Shown: one piece after another, positions 36,457 to 44,989 of the stretch
How positions within the stretch are numbered: position 1 is the first letter of the stretch
Layout of the letters: each line of letters starts with the position of its first letter
Assembly: GCF_001704275.1 (NCBI RefSeq)
Contig: NZ_CP011533.1
Coordinates: forward strand, 5,766,001 to 5,830,000
Reading direction: 5' to 3'
Length of the DNA: 64,000 bases
From: Streptomyces noursei ATCC 11455
Lineage (GTDB): Bacteria; Actinomycetota; Actinomycetes; Streptomycetales; Streptomycetaceae
The notes under the pieces: generated by a model
What the model was told of the DNA's origin: nothing
Seen by the model: the letters and a program-made list of their open reading frames with translations, nothing else
Databases searched by the model: none
Made by a program: the position numbers and the translations under genes

Positions 36457-37653
36457 ATGCTGGGCCCGTGTGGGTACGACCGGCCCCGCCGCATCCGCCG
36501 CGGGGCGGCCCTGACGTTGTTCCTCGCCGGGGTGCTCGCCGCGGGCGCGGCCACCGGCACCTGGGACGACGCCGGGGACGCCGCGGAGTCCGTCGCCCAC
36601 GGCCGGCCCGCCGGGGACACGGCCGTCGACCGGCCCGCCGTCGAGCGGGCCGCACGGGCCGCGGCGCAGGCCGCCGGGGACGGCAAGTCCGGTGCGCAGG
36701 CCGCCGCGGACGTCGTCAGTCGCAGCGGCGACCGGTGGTCGGCGGTCTACACCGCCGGCGAATTCGAGGACTTCCAGGCCCAGTTGGACGGCACGTATGT
36801 CGGCGTCGGGCTGTGGGTGCGGGAGCAGGGCGGTGGCCGGATAACGGTGTCCCGGGTGCGGCCCGACGGGCCCGCCGCCCGCTCCGGCATCGCCGTCGGC
36901 GACCGCCTCGACGCGGTCGACGGCCGGCCCGCCCGGGGACGCCCGGTCACCGACGTCGTCGCCCGGCTGCGCGGCGACGGGCCCGGGGGCTCCGGTGCCC
37001 CCGGCACGTCCGTCCGGCTGGACCTCGGGCGCGGCGCCCGCCACTGGAGCGTGACCCTGCGCCGGACCCGCCTGCACACCCGGAACGTCACCGTGGACCG
37101 CCCGTACGGTGCCGACGGCCCGACCCGCATCAAGATCACCGCATTCGCCAAGGGCACCGGCGCCGCGGTCCGCCGCGCGGTGCGCGCCGCGGACCGGCGG
37201 GGCGGGCTGTTACTGGACCTGCGCGGCAATACCGGCGGCCTGGTCACCGAGGCGGTCGCCACCGCGTCGGTCTTCCTCGACGGCGGCCTGGTCGCCACCT
37301 ACGACGTGGACGGCAGTCAGCGCGCCCTGTACGCCGAGCGCGCCGGGGACACCCGGATCCCGCTGGTCCTGCTGGTGGACGGCGGCACGATGAGCGCCGC
37401 GGAGCTGCTGTCCGGCGCGCTCCAGGACCGCGGCCGGGCGGTCGTGGTGGGCTCCCCGACGTTCGGCAAGGGGTCGGTGCAGATGCCCAGCGAGCTGCCG
37501 GACGGCTCGGTCGCGGAGCTGACCGTCGGCCACTACCGCACTCCGGCCGGCCGGGCCGTGGACGGCGCAGGCATCACCCCGGACCTGCTCGTCGAGGACC
37601 ATGCCGAAAAACGGGCCCGCACAGTATTGAGTGGCCTCGGCACCGGTGCGTAG
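36457..37653 (+). CDS. S41-family C-terminal processing protease
   Basis: This 398-residue exported or membrane-anchored protease of the Ctp family has an uncleaved-looking N-terminal helix (ALTLFLAGVLAAGAA), a PDZ domain at about 115-190 (GVGLWVREQGG, SGIAVGDRLDAVDG) and the catalytic S41 domain. The nucleophile is Ser313 in DGGTMSAAEL and the general base Lys338 in SPTFGKGSVQ. RGNTGGLV at about 256 is the oxyanion region. It lies between ftsX and smpB, and may tune division-related envelope proteins. The start is probably leaderless. Confidence 0.92.
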   Translation: MLGPCGYDRPRRIRRGAALTLFLAGVLAAGAATGTWDDAGDAAESVAHGRPAGDTAVDRPAVERAARAAAQAAGDGKSGAQAAADVVSRSGDRWSAVYTAGEFEDFQAQLDGTYVGVGLWVREQGGGRITVSRVRPDGPAARSGIAVGDRLDAVDGRPARGRPVTDVVARLRGDGPGGSGAPGTSVRLDLGRGARHWSVTLRRTRLHTRNVTVDRPYGADGPTRIKITAFAKGTGAAVRRAVRAADRRGGLLLDLRGNTGGLVTEAVATASVFLDGGLVATYDVDGSQRALYAERAGDTRIPLVLLVDGGTMSAAELLSGALQDRGRAVVVGSPTFGKGSVQMPSELPDGSVAELTVGHYRTPAGRAVDGAGITPDLLVEDHAEKRARTVLSGLGTGA

Positions 37654-37671
37654 TGCGAAAATGGCCGCACT

Positions 37672-38172
37672 ATGGCTACCAAGGGCAAGGGCAAGGACAA
37701 GAACGACGGGCGCAAGCTCGTCGCGCAGCACAAGAAGGCGCGGCACGACTACCACATTCTGGACACCTATGAGTGCGGTCTGGTGTTGACCGGCACCGAG
37801 GTGAAGTCGCTGCGCCAGGGCCGGGCGTCGCTCGTGGACGGATTCGTCCAGATCGACGGCGGGGAAGCCTGGCTGCACAACGTCCATATCCCCGAATACA
37901 CGCAGGGCACCTGGACGAATCACAGCGCGCGGCGGAAGCGGAAGCTGCTGCTGCACCGCGTCGAGATCGACAAGTTGGAGGTCAAGTCCCAGGACTCGGG
38001 TCACACGATCGTGCCGCTGTCCCTGTACTTCAAGGACGGTCGGGCCAAGGTCGAGATCGCGCTGGCCAAGGGCAAGAAGGAGTGGGACAAGCGGCAGACG
38101 CTGCGCGAGCAGCAGGACCGCCGCGAGACGGATCGGGCGATCTCGGCGGCCCGACGCCGGCAGCGGGCCTGA
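37672..38172 (+). CDS. smpB: SsrA-binding protein SmpB
   Basis: SmpB binds tmRNA and carries it to stalled ribosomes for trans-translation. The 166-residue protein has the conserved N-terminal core ([21 protein letters not shown] variant, GRASLVDGF), the [10 protein letters not shown] strand and the basic C-terminal tail [14 protein letters not shown]. It is 18 bases after the protease gene and 124 bases upstream of ssrA itself, the usual pairing in actinomycetes. Confidence 0.97.
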   Translation: MATKGKGKDKNDGRKLVAQHKKARHDYHILDTYECGLVLTGTEVKSLRQGRASLVDGFVQIDGGEAWLHNVHIPEYTQGTWTNHSARRKRKLLLHRVEIDKLEVKSQDSGHTIVPLSLYFKDGRAKVEIALAKGKKEWDKRQTLREQQDRRETDRAISAARRRQRA

Positions 38173-38219
38173 GAAACCGGCGGCCGGGCCGGGGTCCGCG
38201 ACGGCCGCCGGGAATATGC

Positions 38220-38296
38220 TGGCACTCGCGTGCGTTGGTCACGTACGATGGGGGCACACCCCGCGAGGGTGTGGCACCACCTTGAAAAGAAAACAT
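38220..38296 (+). promoter_or_regulatory. ssrA promoter and 5' leader
   Basis: TACGAT at 38244-38249 fits a -10 box, with TGGCAC (38220-38225) 18 bases upstream as a weak -35. Between it and the mature tmRNA end is a small hairpin (CACACCC at 38255-38261 and its complement at 38267-38273), part of the precursor that RNase P would remove. Confidence 0.5.
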
Positions 38297-38662
38297 GGGG
38301 ATGATCGGTTTCGACAGCGGATGTCGAAGCAGGGGAAGCGAGTCGAGGAAGCGGCAATGATCTCGTTAACCATATGTCGCAACCAATAATCGCCAACACC
38401 AAGCGCGATTCCTTCGCCCTCGCTGCCTAAGTAGCGACTTGCGAAGTGTCAGCCCGGGGCTGTTCCCGACCCGGATCCTGGCATCAGCTAGGGGACTAAA
38501 CCTTGATCCCGGTCACGGGGTGAAGAGGGAAATCAAACAGTGACTGAGCCCGTCGGAGACTTGTCCGCGTGATCTCCGGGGCCGAGAAAATCGCAGCGGA
38601 CTGCACTCGGAGAAGCCCTGATTCCACACCGTTGGACGCGGGTTCGATTCCCGCCATCTCCA
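38297..38662 (+). ncRNA. ssrA: Transfer-messenger RNA
   Basis: This one-piece tmRNA is about 366 nt. The 5' GGGGATG pairs with CATCTCC (38655-38661) as a 7-bp alanine-type acceptor stem including the G3-U wobble recognised by alanyl-tRNA synthetase. TTCGATTC near 38644 is the T-loop. The reading frame at 38392-38430 encodes the degradation tag ANTKRDSFALAA and ends in TAA. Discriminator A is followed by CAATT rather than CCA, so the CCA end must be added enzymatically. A long intrinsic terminator follows. Confidence 0.97.
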
Positions 38663-38678
38663 CAATTCCCATGTGAAT

Positions 38679-38724
38679 GAAGGCCCCGGCGTTCCGAAAG
38701 GAACACCGGGGCCTTCGTTTTTTT
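38679..38724 (+). terminator. Intrinsic terminator of ssrA
   Basis: A 17-bp stem (38679-38695 with 38700-38716, one G-U pair), GAAA tetraloop and seven Ts (38718-38724) form the strongest intrinsic terminator in the window. Confidence 0.93.
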
Positions 38725-38750
38725 CGGCCCAGGGCCCGGGGGCCCGGCGG

Positions 38751-39199
38751 TCAGGCCGGGCGGGACCGCCGGGCGGTGGTTGCCGCGGCCGTCGCCGTCG
38801 CCGTCGCCGTCAGGGACAGGGCCGCCGCCGCGGCCGGTACGGCGTATCCGGCGGCGGGGAACGGCAGGTGCTCGGCGGTCCGGCCGCCGGTCGCCGAGCC
38901 GGCCGCGATGCCGGTCAGCAGCGCGGTCACCGCCAGCGTCAGCCCTTCGTTCAGCCGGCCCGCGGGGTGCGGGACTGGACCAGACCCATGCCGGTGACCA
39001 TCGTCGGGGCGGTGGCCGTCCCGGCGATCAGCAGCGCGACGGCGAGCAGTACCGGGGCGCCGGACGCGGCGGCCAGCAGCGGCAGCGTCAGCAGCGCGGC
39101 CATCGCGGCGAGGCAGGCCAGAAAGCGCCGGCCGGGCCGGGCCGCCGGCGGCAGCAGGCCGAACAGCAGCCCGGCCGCGCCGGAACCGGCCGCCTGGCG
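38751..39199 (-). pseudogene. MFS transporter remnant (C-terminal half, frameshifted)
   Basis: Read leftward, this encodes the last third of a drug-efflux-type MFS protein: a helix ending FLACLAAMAALLTLPLLAA, then LLAVALLIAGTATAPTMVTGMG, SRTP, and in another frame RLNEGLTLAVTALLTGIAAG and a final helix. The break near 38962 needs a one-base shift to restore the family motif between SRTP and RLNEG. There is no N-terminal half: homology stops abruptly at about 39199, where a LysR fragment of the opposite strand begins. It is a non-functional relic. Confidence 0.7.
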
Positions 39200-39928
39200 G
39201 ACCCCGCGCGGCCGTTGGTGGTGGACGTGGGGGCGCCGGTCGGGACCGCGTACCGGGTGCTGGCCGAGGCCCGGCGGCGGCTGCCGGACAGCTGCGAACT
39301 GGTCGCCCGCTTCCACAGCGGGCTGACCGGTGCCGCCGCGGCGTTGGCCGCCGGCCGACTGGACGTCTCCTTCGGGCGGTTCGCGGGGCTGTCGGCCCAG
39401 GTCCGGGCCGGGCTCGGCCATCAGCCGGTCCGGTTGGAGCCGATGGCGGTGCTGCTGCGCGCGGACCATCCGCTGGCCGGCGCCGGGTGCGTACCGCTGG
39501 GCGGCCTGGCCGGCGAGACCCTCTACGCGGCGGCCGGGAACCCCGACACCGCGGAGTGGACGGAGCTGGCGGAGCGGCTCTTCGCGGGGCGGGGGATCGC
39601 GATGGCGGAGCCGTTCCCGGAGATCGCGGGGGCGGAGGAGTTCGTCCGCGTGGTGCGCAAGCGGGGCTGGTCGGTGCTGGCGAGCGTGGAGTTCATCGAG
39701 GTGCCGGGGATGGTGCTGCGGCCGGTGGTCGATCCGGTGCCGCTGTCGCCGGTGGGGATGGTGTGGCGGCGGGGACTGCGGCATCCGGGGCTGGACGCGC
39801 TGCGCGCCGCCGCCCGGGAACTGGGCGCCCGGGAGGGCCGGCGGGCGCTCCCCGACGGCGACTGGTGGCTGCCGGAGGCGGACGTCGTGGCGATGGGTGT
39901 GGCCGCGGCGGGCGCTGAGGGGCCGTAG
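39200..39928 (+). pseudogene. LysR-type regulator remnant, no DNA-binding domain
   Basis: This frame of 242 codons encodes only the effector-binding part of a LysR regulator: LVVDVGAPVGTAYRVLAE, AAGRLDVSFGRFAGL, PMAVLLRADHPLAG and GLDALRAAARELGA. The N-terminal helix-turn-helix of about 85 residues is missing, and the upstream sequence belongs to an MFS gene on the other strand. Start-like TTG/GTG codons occur at 39215-39223 but no ribosome site. It is best explained as half of a divergent LysR/MFS pair truncated by deletion, though a short product might still be made. Confidence 0.65.
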
Positions 39929-40116
39929 GATCCCGCGGGGTGCCGGGCGGACGACGGGCCGCGCGCGACCGCCACGTGATCGATGTCTCTTTACGTGATG
40001 CATATCCGTGTCCGGGCGCAGGCAACCAACGGCAGCGAAATTCCTTCCTTACGGAAAGACATCGCGTGCGAACGATGTGTGCGAACAGGACAAACGGATG
40101 GAACAAGGGGGGAGTC

Positions 40117-40653
40117 GTGCAGCGACGTTCCTTGCTCGCGACGACGATGGCCGCGCTCGCCTTGACCGTGACCGCCGGACTGACCGTGACCGGCTGCGGC
40201 TCGGGGCGGATGGCGGCGCTGCACGGTAACTGCAAGACCAAGGGCCTGAGCTGGAAGGTCACCGTCCTGAAGGCGGCGCCGCACAGCGCCCACCGCGAGG
40301 CCAAGTTGTCGGTCGTCAACAAGGGGTCACAGCCGTGCGTCTTCGACGGCTTCCCCACCTTCGCTGTCCACGTCGGCAAGGGGCCGGAGTCGGACGGCAA
40401 GGGGCAGGGCCGCACCATGCCGATAGACCTCCGGCGCGGTGGCATGGTCACCACTCACCTGCGCTACAAGGACCACGGGCCCGGTATGACGCCCGCCGAC
40501 TGCCTGGTGAGCAACGACGAGGCGATCGTGGGCGCGCCCCGTGATCGCCATCAGAAGCTGATAAAGGTCCGGGACGAGAAGGGCAAGAAGACCCGGATGA
40601 ACATCTGCGAGCAGACGATCTGGATGGGCCCGCCCATCGAGCAGAACGGCTGA
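40117..40653 (+). CDS. DUF4232 lipoprotein
   Basis: This 178-residue exported protein has a signal peptide and lipobox TVTGC (Cys27), followed by a DUF4232 domain: SVVNKGSQPCVFDGFPTFAV, then a long basic loop and the closing strand with two more cysteines (Cys at about 134 and 168). DUF4232 proteins are common streptomycete surface lipoproteins of unknown role with an immunoglobulin-like fold. The GTG at 40117 is preceded by GGGGGGAG. The gene stands alone between the LysR relic and the convergent cyclase-like gene. Confidence 0.85.
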   Translation: MQRRSLLATTMAALALTVTAGLTVTGCGSGRMAALHGNCKTKGLSWKVTVLKAAPHSAHREAKLSVVNKGSQPCVFDGFPTFAVHVGKGPESDGKGQGRTMPIDLRRGGMVTTHLRYKDHGPGMTPADCLVSNDEAIVGAPRDRHQKLIKVRDEKGKKTRMNICEQTIWMGPPIEQNG

Positions 40654-40700
40654 ACCGGCCGGTTGAACCGACCGACCGGTTGAACCGGCCGGCCGGGTGA
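40651..40700. repeat. TGAACCG[G/A]CCG repeats between convergent genes
   Basis: Three copies of TGAACCG(G/A)CCG at 40651, 40664 and 40681 include the palindrome AACCGGCCGGTT. They immediately follow the DUF4232 stop and could fold into alternative hairpins serving as a bidirectional terminator. Degenerate GTCGGGCCGGGTTC repeats continue to about 40760. Confidence 0.5.
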
Positions 40701-40807
40701 CTCGGCCGGGGCGATCGGCTGGTCCGTCGGGCCGGGTTCGTCGGGCCGGGTTCGTCGGCCGGGCGGACCGGTCGGGCCGACCGCCGGTGGGCCCGCGCCG
40801 GGCCGGG

Positions 40808-42709
40808 TCAGCCGCCTTCCACTGCCGGGGCGGAGATCCGGGCGGCGGGTGCCGGGGCTGCGTCGTGGTCCGGCGGTGCCGGCCGCGCCCGCAGCCAGAA
40901 CTCGGCGGCCAGGGTCGGGTCCAGCGGCCGCAGCGCGCCGGTGTCCGGCTGGAGGGACGTCAGGACCGGGCGCAGTGCCTCCGGCCGGATCAGGCCCAGC
41001 GCCGCCAAGTGGGAGTCCTCGCACAGCGCGGCCAGTGCCCGGCGGTTCCGGCGCAGCCCGGCGTGCAGCTCGGCGCTGTGCGCGCGCCGACTGCCGCGGC
41101 CCAGGACCGGTCCGGGCACCAGGCCGCGCATCGCCGCGGCCAGCACGGGCTCGCCGCCGCCCGGCACGCGGTCCGCGAGCCGCACGGCCAGCGCCGCCTC
41201 GATCACCGCGTCGTCCAGGAACGGCGCCTCGTAGACCACACCGTGCGCCGAGGTCAGGGCGTCGATGCCGCGCACCCGCTCGCCGGCCCGTACCGCGGCG
41301 GCGGCCACCTCGTGCTGGGCGCGCAGCGGGTCGAGCGGCTCGGGTGCCGCGGCGGCGGCCTCGCGCAGCAGCCGGCGCACCGTGGCGACCGCGTCCGGAT
41401 GGGCCCAGGGCGGCATCGCCGGGACGTCCTCCCAGTCCGTGCCGTCGGGCCGGCGGCGGGCGCCGGGGACGATCCGGTCGGCGCCGGTGGCCAGCCACCG
41501 GGGGTAGCAGCGGCCGCCGAGCAGGGTGCGCACGGTGGCCCGCAGCGTCCAGGGGGCGAGCCGCCGGGCCCGGCGGGCCAGTCGTAACGCCTCGCGGAAG
41601 TCGCCGCGGGCGAGGGAGTTGAGCGCCACCGGCCGGGGTGCGAAGAGCGCGTCGCCGCCGATGCCGGTCAGGTGCATCCGGGACCCGAACCTGGCGACCA
41701 GCCGCGCCTGGTGCAGCAGCCGGGCCGCGTCCCGTACGGCGGCCAGCGGGCCGGCCGGGTCGGTGTGCGCGGGCTGCGCGGGCGGGGTGTACCAGGTGGG
41801 GGCGTCGGTATACGGGAGGGAGAGGTGGCGGCCCTCCTGGCGGACCCGGCTGAGGCGGTAGGCGCTGTGCGCGCTCCACAGGGGGTCGTCGTCGGCCGGG
41901 TCGCGGCCCTCCCAGGCGGTGGTGATCAGCTCGGTGCTGTCACGGGCGGCCAGGAAACACAGGCTGGTGGAGTCCAGGGAGCCGGAGAGGTCGGCGCTGA
42001 GCGTGGCCCGGTGGGTCCGGGCGTGCACGGCCGCACTGAGGGCCTCCCGTACCGCCTCGGCGGCTTCCGGAAGCGGGAGGTCCGGCTCCGGCGGGTGCCA
42101 CCAGCGGACCTCGCGGTACCGGCCGGCCGGGTCGTGCGCGGCGCAGTGGCCGGGCGGTACGGCGTGCACCGCGCGCCAGCAGGTGCGCAGTGCGAGGGGT
42201 AACGGGGCGCCGGGCGCGAGCAGACGGGCGGCGAGCGCCTCCTCGTCGACCGTGCCGGTGCGGGGCGCGCCGGGCAGTCCGGCGGCGGCCGCCGTGTGGG
42301 CCAGCGCGGCCAGGTCCTGGGGGCGGCTGCCCAGCACGGTGAGGCCGCCGAGGTCCGTGCGGTGCAGCCGGCGGACCGCGGAGAGGCTGCCCTGGGCGCG
42401 CACCTCGGCGCCCATGCAGGCCAACAGGAAGTAGCTGCCGGGGAGTTCGTGGCGGAGCTCCGCGAGGTCGTCGAGGCCGCGCAGCCGGGGCAGCAGCCGG
42501 GCCAGCGCGTCCGAGGTGGCCGAGGTCGTGCCGAGCAGCACCGCGCAGCGCGGGCCGACCCGGGCGGTCACCAGCTCCTCGCGCCGCCAGTGGCCGACGA
42601 TCCAGGGGCGGCCGGAGAGGTGGGCGATGGTGCGGGTGGCCGAGGTCCGGGGCAGGCGGGCGGCGAGCCGGTCGGTGACGGGGTGGTCGGGGAACACCAG
42701 GAAATCCAC
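40808..42709 (-). CDS. Asparagine-synthetase-like lasso peptide cyclase homologue
   Basis: This 633-residue protein resembles actinobacterial lasso peptide cyclases (C proteins): short GATase-like N-terminal region (MDFLVFPDHP, GRPWIVGHW, LPGSYFLLA) without the catalytic Cys1 of true asparagine synthetase B, then an ATP-pyrophosphatase domain. The PP-loop is SGSLDST at 242-248, with Ser in place of the usual second Gly of SGGxDS. Further motifs are TGIGGDALFAPRP and APFLDDAVIEAAL. The start is GTG. No leader-binding B1 protein, B2 protease or ABC exporter lies beside it, and I could not find a convincing precursor. It may be an orphan enzyme, or act with genes elsewhere. Confidence 0.8.
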   Translation of the reverse strand: MDFLVFPDHPVTDRLAARLPRTSATRTIAHLSGRPWIVGHWRREELVTARVGPRCAVLLGTTSATSDALARLLPRLRGLDDLAELRHELPGSYFLLACMGAEVRAQGSLSAVRRLHRTDLGGLTVLGSRPQDLAALAHTAAAAGLPGAPRTGTVDEEALAARLLAPGAPLPLALRTCWRAVHAVPPGHCAAHDPAGRYREVRWWHPPEPDLPLPEAAEAVREALSAAVHARTHRATLSADLSGSLDSTSLCFLAARDSTELITTAWEGRDPADDDPLWSAHSAYRLSRVRQEGRHLSLPYTDAPTWYTPPAQPAHTDPAGPLAAVRDAARLLHQARLVARFGSRMHLTGIGGDALFAPRPVALNSLARGDFREALRLARRARRLAPWTLRATVRTLLGGRCYPRWLATGADRIVPGARRRPDGTDWEDVPAMPPWAHPDAVATVRRLLREAAAAAPEPLDPLRAQHEVAAAAVRAGERVRGIDALTSAHGVVYEAPFLDDAVIEAALAVRLADRVPGGGEPVLAAAMRGLVPGPVLGRGSRRAHSAELHAGLRRNRRALAALCEDSHLAALGLIRPEALRPVLTSLQPDTGALRPLDPTLAAEFWLRARPAPPDHDAAPAPAARISAPAVEGG

Positions 42710-43386
42710 GGGCGGTTACCGTTCCTTGGCCTCGGGGCGCAACGATCACTGCCGCCGCGTAGTGGGGGTCGTCGAGGAGTGGTGGGTCGGGCGACGGGAG
42801 GGCGGTGCCCTCGCGGAGCGGCGTCGTCGGGGGGCGAGCCCGGGCCCGTCCGGCCGCGGTCGGCCGGACCGGCCTCGGTGCTGCCGGGGCGGGGAGGTGC
42901 CCCGGCAGGGGGATCGCGCGGCGGGCGGGGGACGTCAGGAACCGTGCCGTCCGCCCGTGATCCGCTGCGGTGGTCGGTGCATGGCATCCCTTTCCTTCCG
43001 CTGCCCTGGGGAGCCCGGCATCCCTGCGGGGGTGGGTGTGGCGCCCTGGCAGGGGCGAACGGCCGTCGCCGGGCGGGAGGCGCCTCCCGCGGTCGGCGAC
43101 GGTGCGTGGTGGGCTCATCACTCCGTGCGTCCGATAAGAAGGCTGGCAGTGTTCGGGGGCACGTGCCATTACCCCGTTCGGGTGAAGGCGGGGGCGCGTG
43201 GTGCACGGCGGCGCACCGTTCCCGCGCCGTACGCCGCGGATGTGCCGCGGCGGCTCACCACATGCATCCGCGCCGCGTGAGTGCAAGGTTTCGTGCAGGT
43301 CACGTGCTGCCACAGGGCGGTAACCCGCCGTCCCTAGCGTCGAGGACGGACCCGGTCCGCGGACCGAACCGAGCCTTGGAGGCGCC
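42710..43386. promoter_or_regulatory. Divergent region, cyclase-like gene / narK
   Basis: This 677-bp gap contains the narK promoter with a GlnR box. On the other strand, well upstream of the cyclase-like gene, a strong ribosome site (AAGGAAAGGG) precedes two overlapping ATGs at 42987 and 42982. The second opens a 15-codon frame, MHRPPQRITGGRHGS, which may be a leader peptide or chance. GGCACGTGCC at 43158-43167 is a 10-bp palindrome. No lasso precursor with the YxxP leader motif was found. Confidence 0.4.
43288..43340 (+). promoter_or_regulatory. GlnR box and -10 box of narK
   Basis: GTTTC-N6-GTCAC at 43288-43303 is an exact match, in reverse orientation, to the streptomycete GlnR half-site pair GTnAC-N6-GaAAC. 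A further GTAAC lies at 43320-43324, 21 bases on. TAGCGT at 43335-43340 is a possible -10 box about 40 bases from the centre of the GlnR box, a distance suited to activation. Confidence 0.65.
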
Positions 43387-44811
43387 ATGACGGCCGAGAC
43401 CGCGGCAGCGACCGCGACAGCGACTGACGGCACCCGCAGTACGGGTGGCCGGGTGAGGAAGGGGCGGCGCTGGATCGAGCGCTGGGACCCGGAGGACGAG
43501 ACGTTCTGGCGGGAGTCCGGGGAGCGGATCGCCCGGCGCAACCTGGTCCTGTCGGTGCTGACCGAGCACATCGGCTTCTCCGTGTGGAGCCTGTGGTCGG
43601 TGATGGTGCTGTTCATGGGCCCGGAGTACGGGATCGACCCGGCCGGGAAGTTCTTCCTGGTGGCGGTCCCCACGGCGGTGGGCGCGGTGCTGCGGGTGCC
43701 GTACACCTTCGCCGTGGCGCGGTTCGGCGGGCGCAACTGGACGGTCTTCAGCGCGCTGTTGCTGGTGGTGCCGACGGTCGCCGCGGCGGTGGTGATGGTG
43801 CCGGGCACGCCCTACGGGGTGTTCCTGGCGATGGCCGCGCTGGCCGGCGTCGGCGGCGGGAACTTCGCCTCGTCCATGACCAACATCAACGCCTTCTACC
43901 CGCTGCGGAAGAAGGGCTGGGCGCTGGGGCTGAACGCCGGCGGCGGCAACCTCGGGGTGCCGGTGGTGCAACTGCTGGGGCTGCTGGTGATCGGCACCGC
44001 GGGCGCCGCCCAGCCGCGGATCGTGCTGGCCGTGTACGTGCCGCTGATCGTGCTCGCGGCGGTGCTGGCCGCGCGGTTCATGGACAACCTCGCGCCGGTG
44101 GCCAACGACACCGGGGCGGCCGTGGCGGCGGCCCGGGAGCGGCACACCTGGGTGATGGCGCTGCTCTACGTCGGCACCTTCGGGTCGTTCATCGGCTACA
44201 GCTTCGCCTTCGGCCTCGTCCTGCAGAGCCAGTTCGCGCGCACGCCCCTCCAGGCGGCGTCGCTGACCTTCCTCGGGCCGCTGTTGGGGTCGCTGGCCCG
44301 GCCGGTCGGCGGGTGGCTGGCGGACCGCTACGGCGGCGCGCGGATCACCCTGGGGAACTTCGTGGCGATGGGCCTGGCCACCGGGGTGGTGCTGGCGGCC
44401 TCGGCGGTGCGCTCGCTGCCGCTCTTCCTCGCCGGGTTCACCGCGCTGTTCCTGCTGACGGGACTGGGCAACGGCGCCACCTACAAGATGATTCCGGGCA
44501 TCTTCCTGGCCCGGGCGGTGCGCCGGGGGCTGGTCGGCGAGGCGGCCGCGGCGGCCGGGCGGCGGCTGTCGGGTGCCGCGATGGGGCTGATCGGGGCGGT
44601 GGGCGCACTGGGCGGGCTGGGCATCAACCTCGCCTTCCGGGAGGCGTTCGCCGCCACCGGCTCCGGGGCCGCGGCGTTCGCCGCGTTCCTGGTGTTCTAC
44701 GTGGTGTGCGGGGCGGTCACCTGGGCGGTGTACGTACGCCGGCCGCGGCGCGGGGCGGCCGGCGCGGAGGTGGACGGGGCGGCGCCCCGGCCCGTGTACG
44801 CCGACGTCTGA
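43387..44811 (+). CDS. narK: Nitrate/nitrite transporter (MFS, NarK type)
   Basis: This 474-residue MFS protein of the nitrate/nitrite porter family has twelve predicted helices. The two nitrate signature regions are visible as GGGNFASSMTNINAFYP and, in the second half, GLGNGATYKMIPGIF, with the substrate-binding arginine in the RRNLVLSVLTEHIGFSVW and LARPVGGWLADRYGG areas. The start ATG follows GGAGG. It is next to nnaR and carries a GlnR box upstream, so it probably imports nitrate (or exports nitrite) during nitrogen limitation. Confidence 0.92.
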   Translation: MTAETAAATATATDGTRSTGGRVRKGRRWIERWDPEDETFWRESGERIARRNLVLSVLTEHIGFSVWSLWSVMVLFMGPEYGIDPAGKFFLVAVPTAVGAVLRVPYTFAVARFGGRNWTVFSALLLVVPTVAAAVVMVPGTPYGVFLAMAALAGVGGGNFASSMTNINAFYPLRKKGWALGLNAGGGNLGVPVVQLLGLLVIGTAGAAQPRIVLAVYVPLIVLAAVLAARFMDNLAPVANDTGAAVAAARERHTWVMALLYVGTFGSFIGYSFAFGLVLQSQFARTPLQAASLTFLGPLLGSLARPVGGWLADRYGGARITLGNFVAMGLATGVVLAASAVRSLPLFLAGFTALFLLTGLGNGATYKMIPGIFLARAVRRGLVGEAAAAAGRRLSGAAMGLIGAVGALGGLGINLAFREAFAATGSGAAAFAAFLVFYVVCGAVTWAVYVRRPRRGAAGAEVDGAAPRPVYADV

Positions 44812-44836
44812 AAGCCGTGCCCCGGGAGGCGCGTCC

Positions 44837-44852
44837 GTAACAGGAGGGAAAT
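44837..44852 (+). promoter_or_regulatory. GlnR box upstream of nnaR
   Basis: GTAAC-AGGAGG-GAAAT at 44837-44852 matches GTnAC-N6-GaAAC at all but the last base. It is in the gap between narK and nnaR, about 138 bases before the nnaR start, with CAGGCT (44885-44890) a possible -10 box about 40 bases downstream. Confidence 0.6.
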
Positions 44853-44989
44853 ACTGGCGCACCGGGCCTGTCATGTGCCGTTGGCAGGCTCGAAACCTGG
44901 CGCGGTGCGCCGGAGCCGTGGCACCCGGGGGTTCCCCGGACGGGAGCGCCCGGCGCAACAGACCACTCGGGGCGGAGCGGAACGGACCG

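Noticed and set aside
42568..43206. Minus-strand frame upstream of the cyclase-like gene, considered as a lasso precursor
   Set aside because: Too long, proline/arginine-rich, overlaps the cyclase coding region, and lacks the YxxP leader motif and a plausible core ring.
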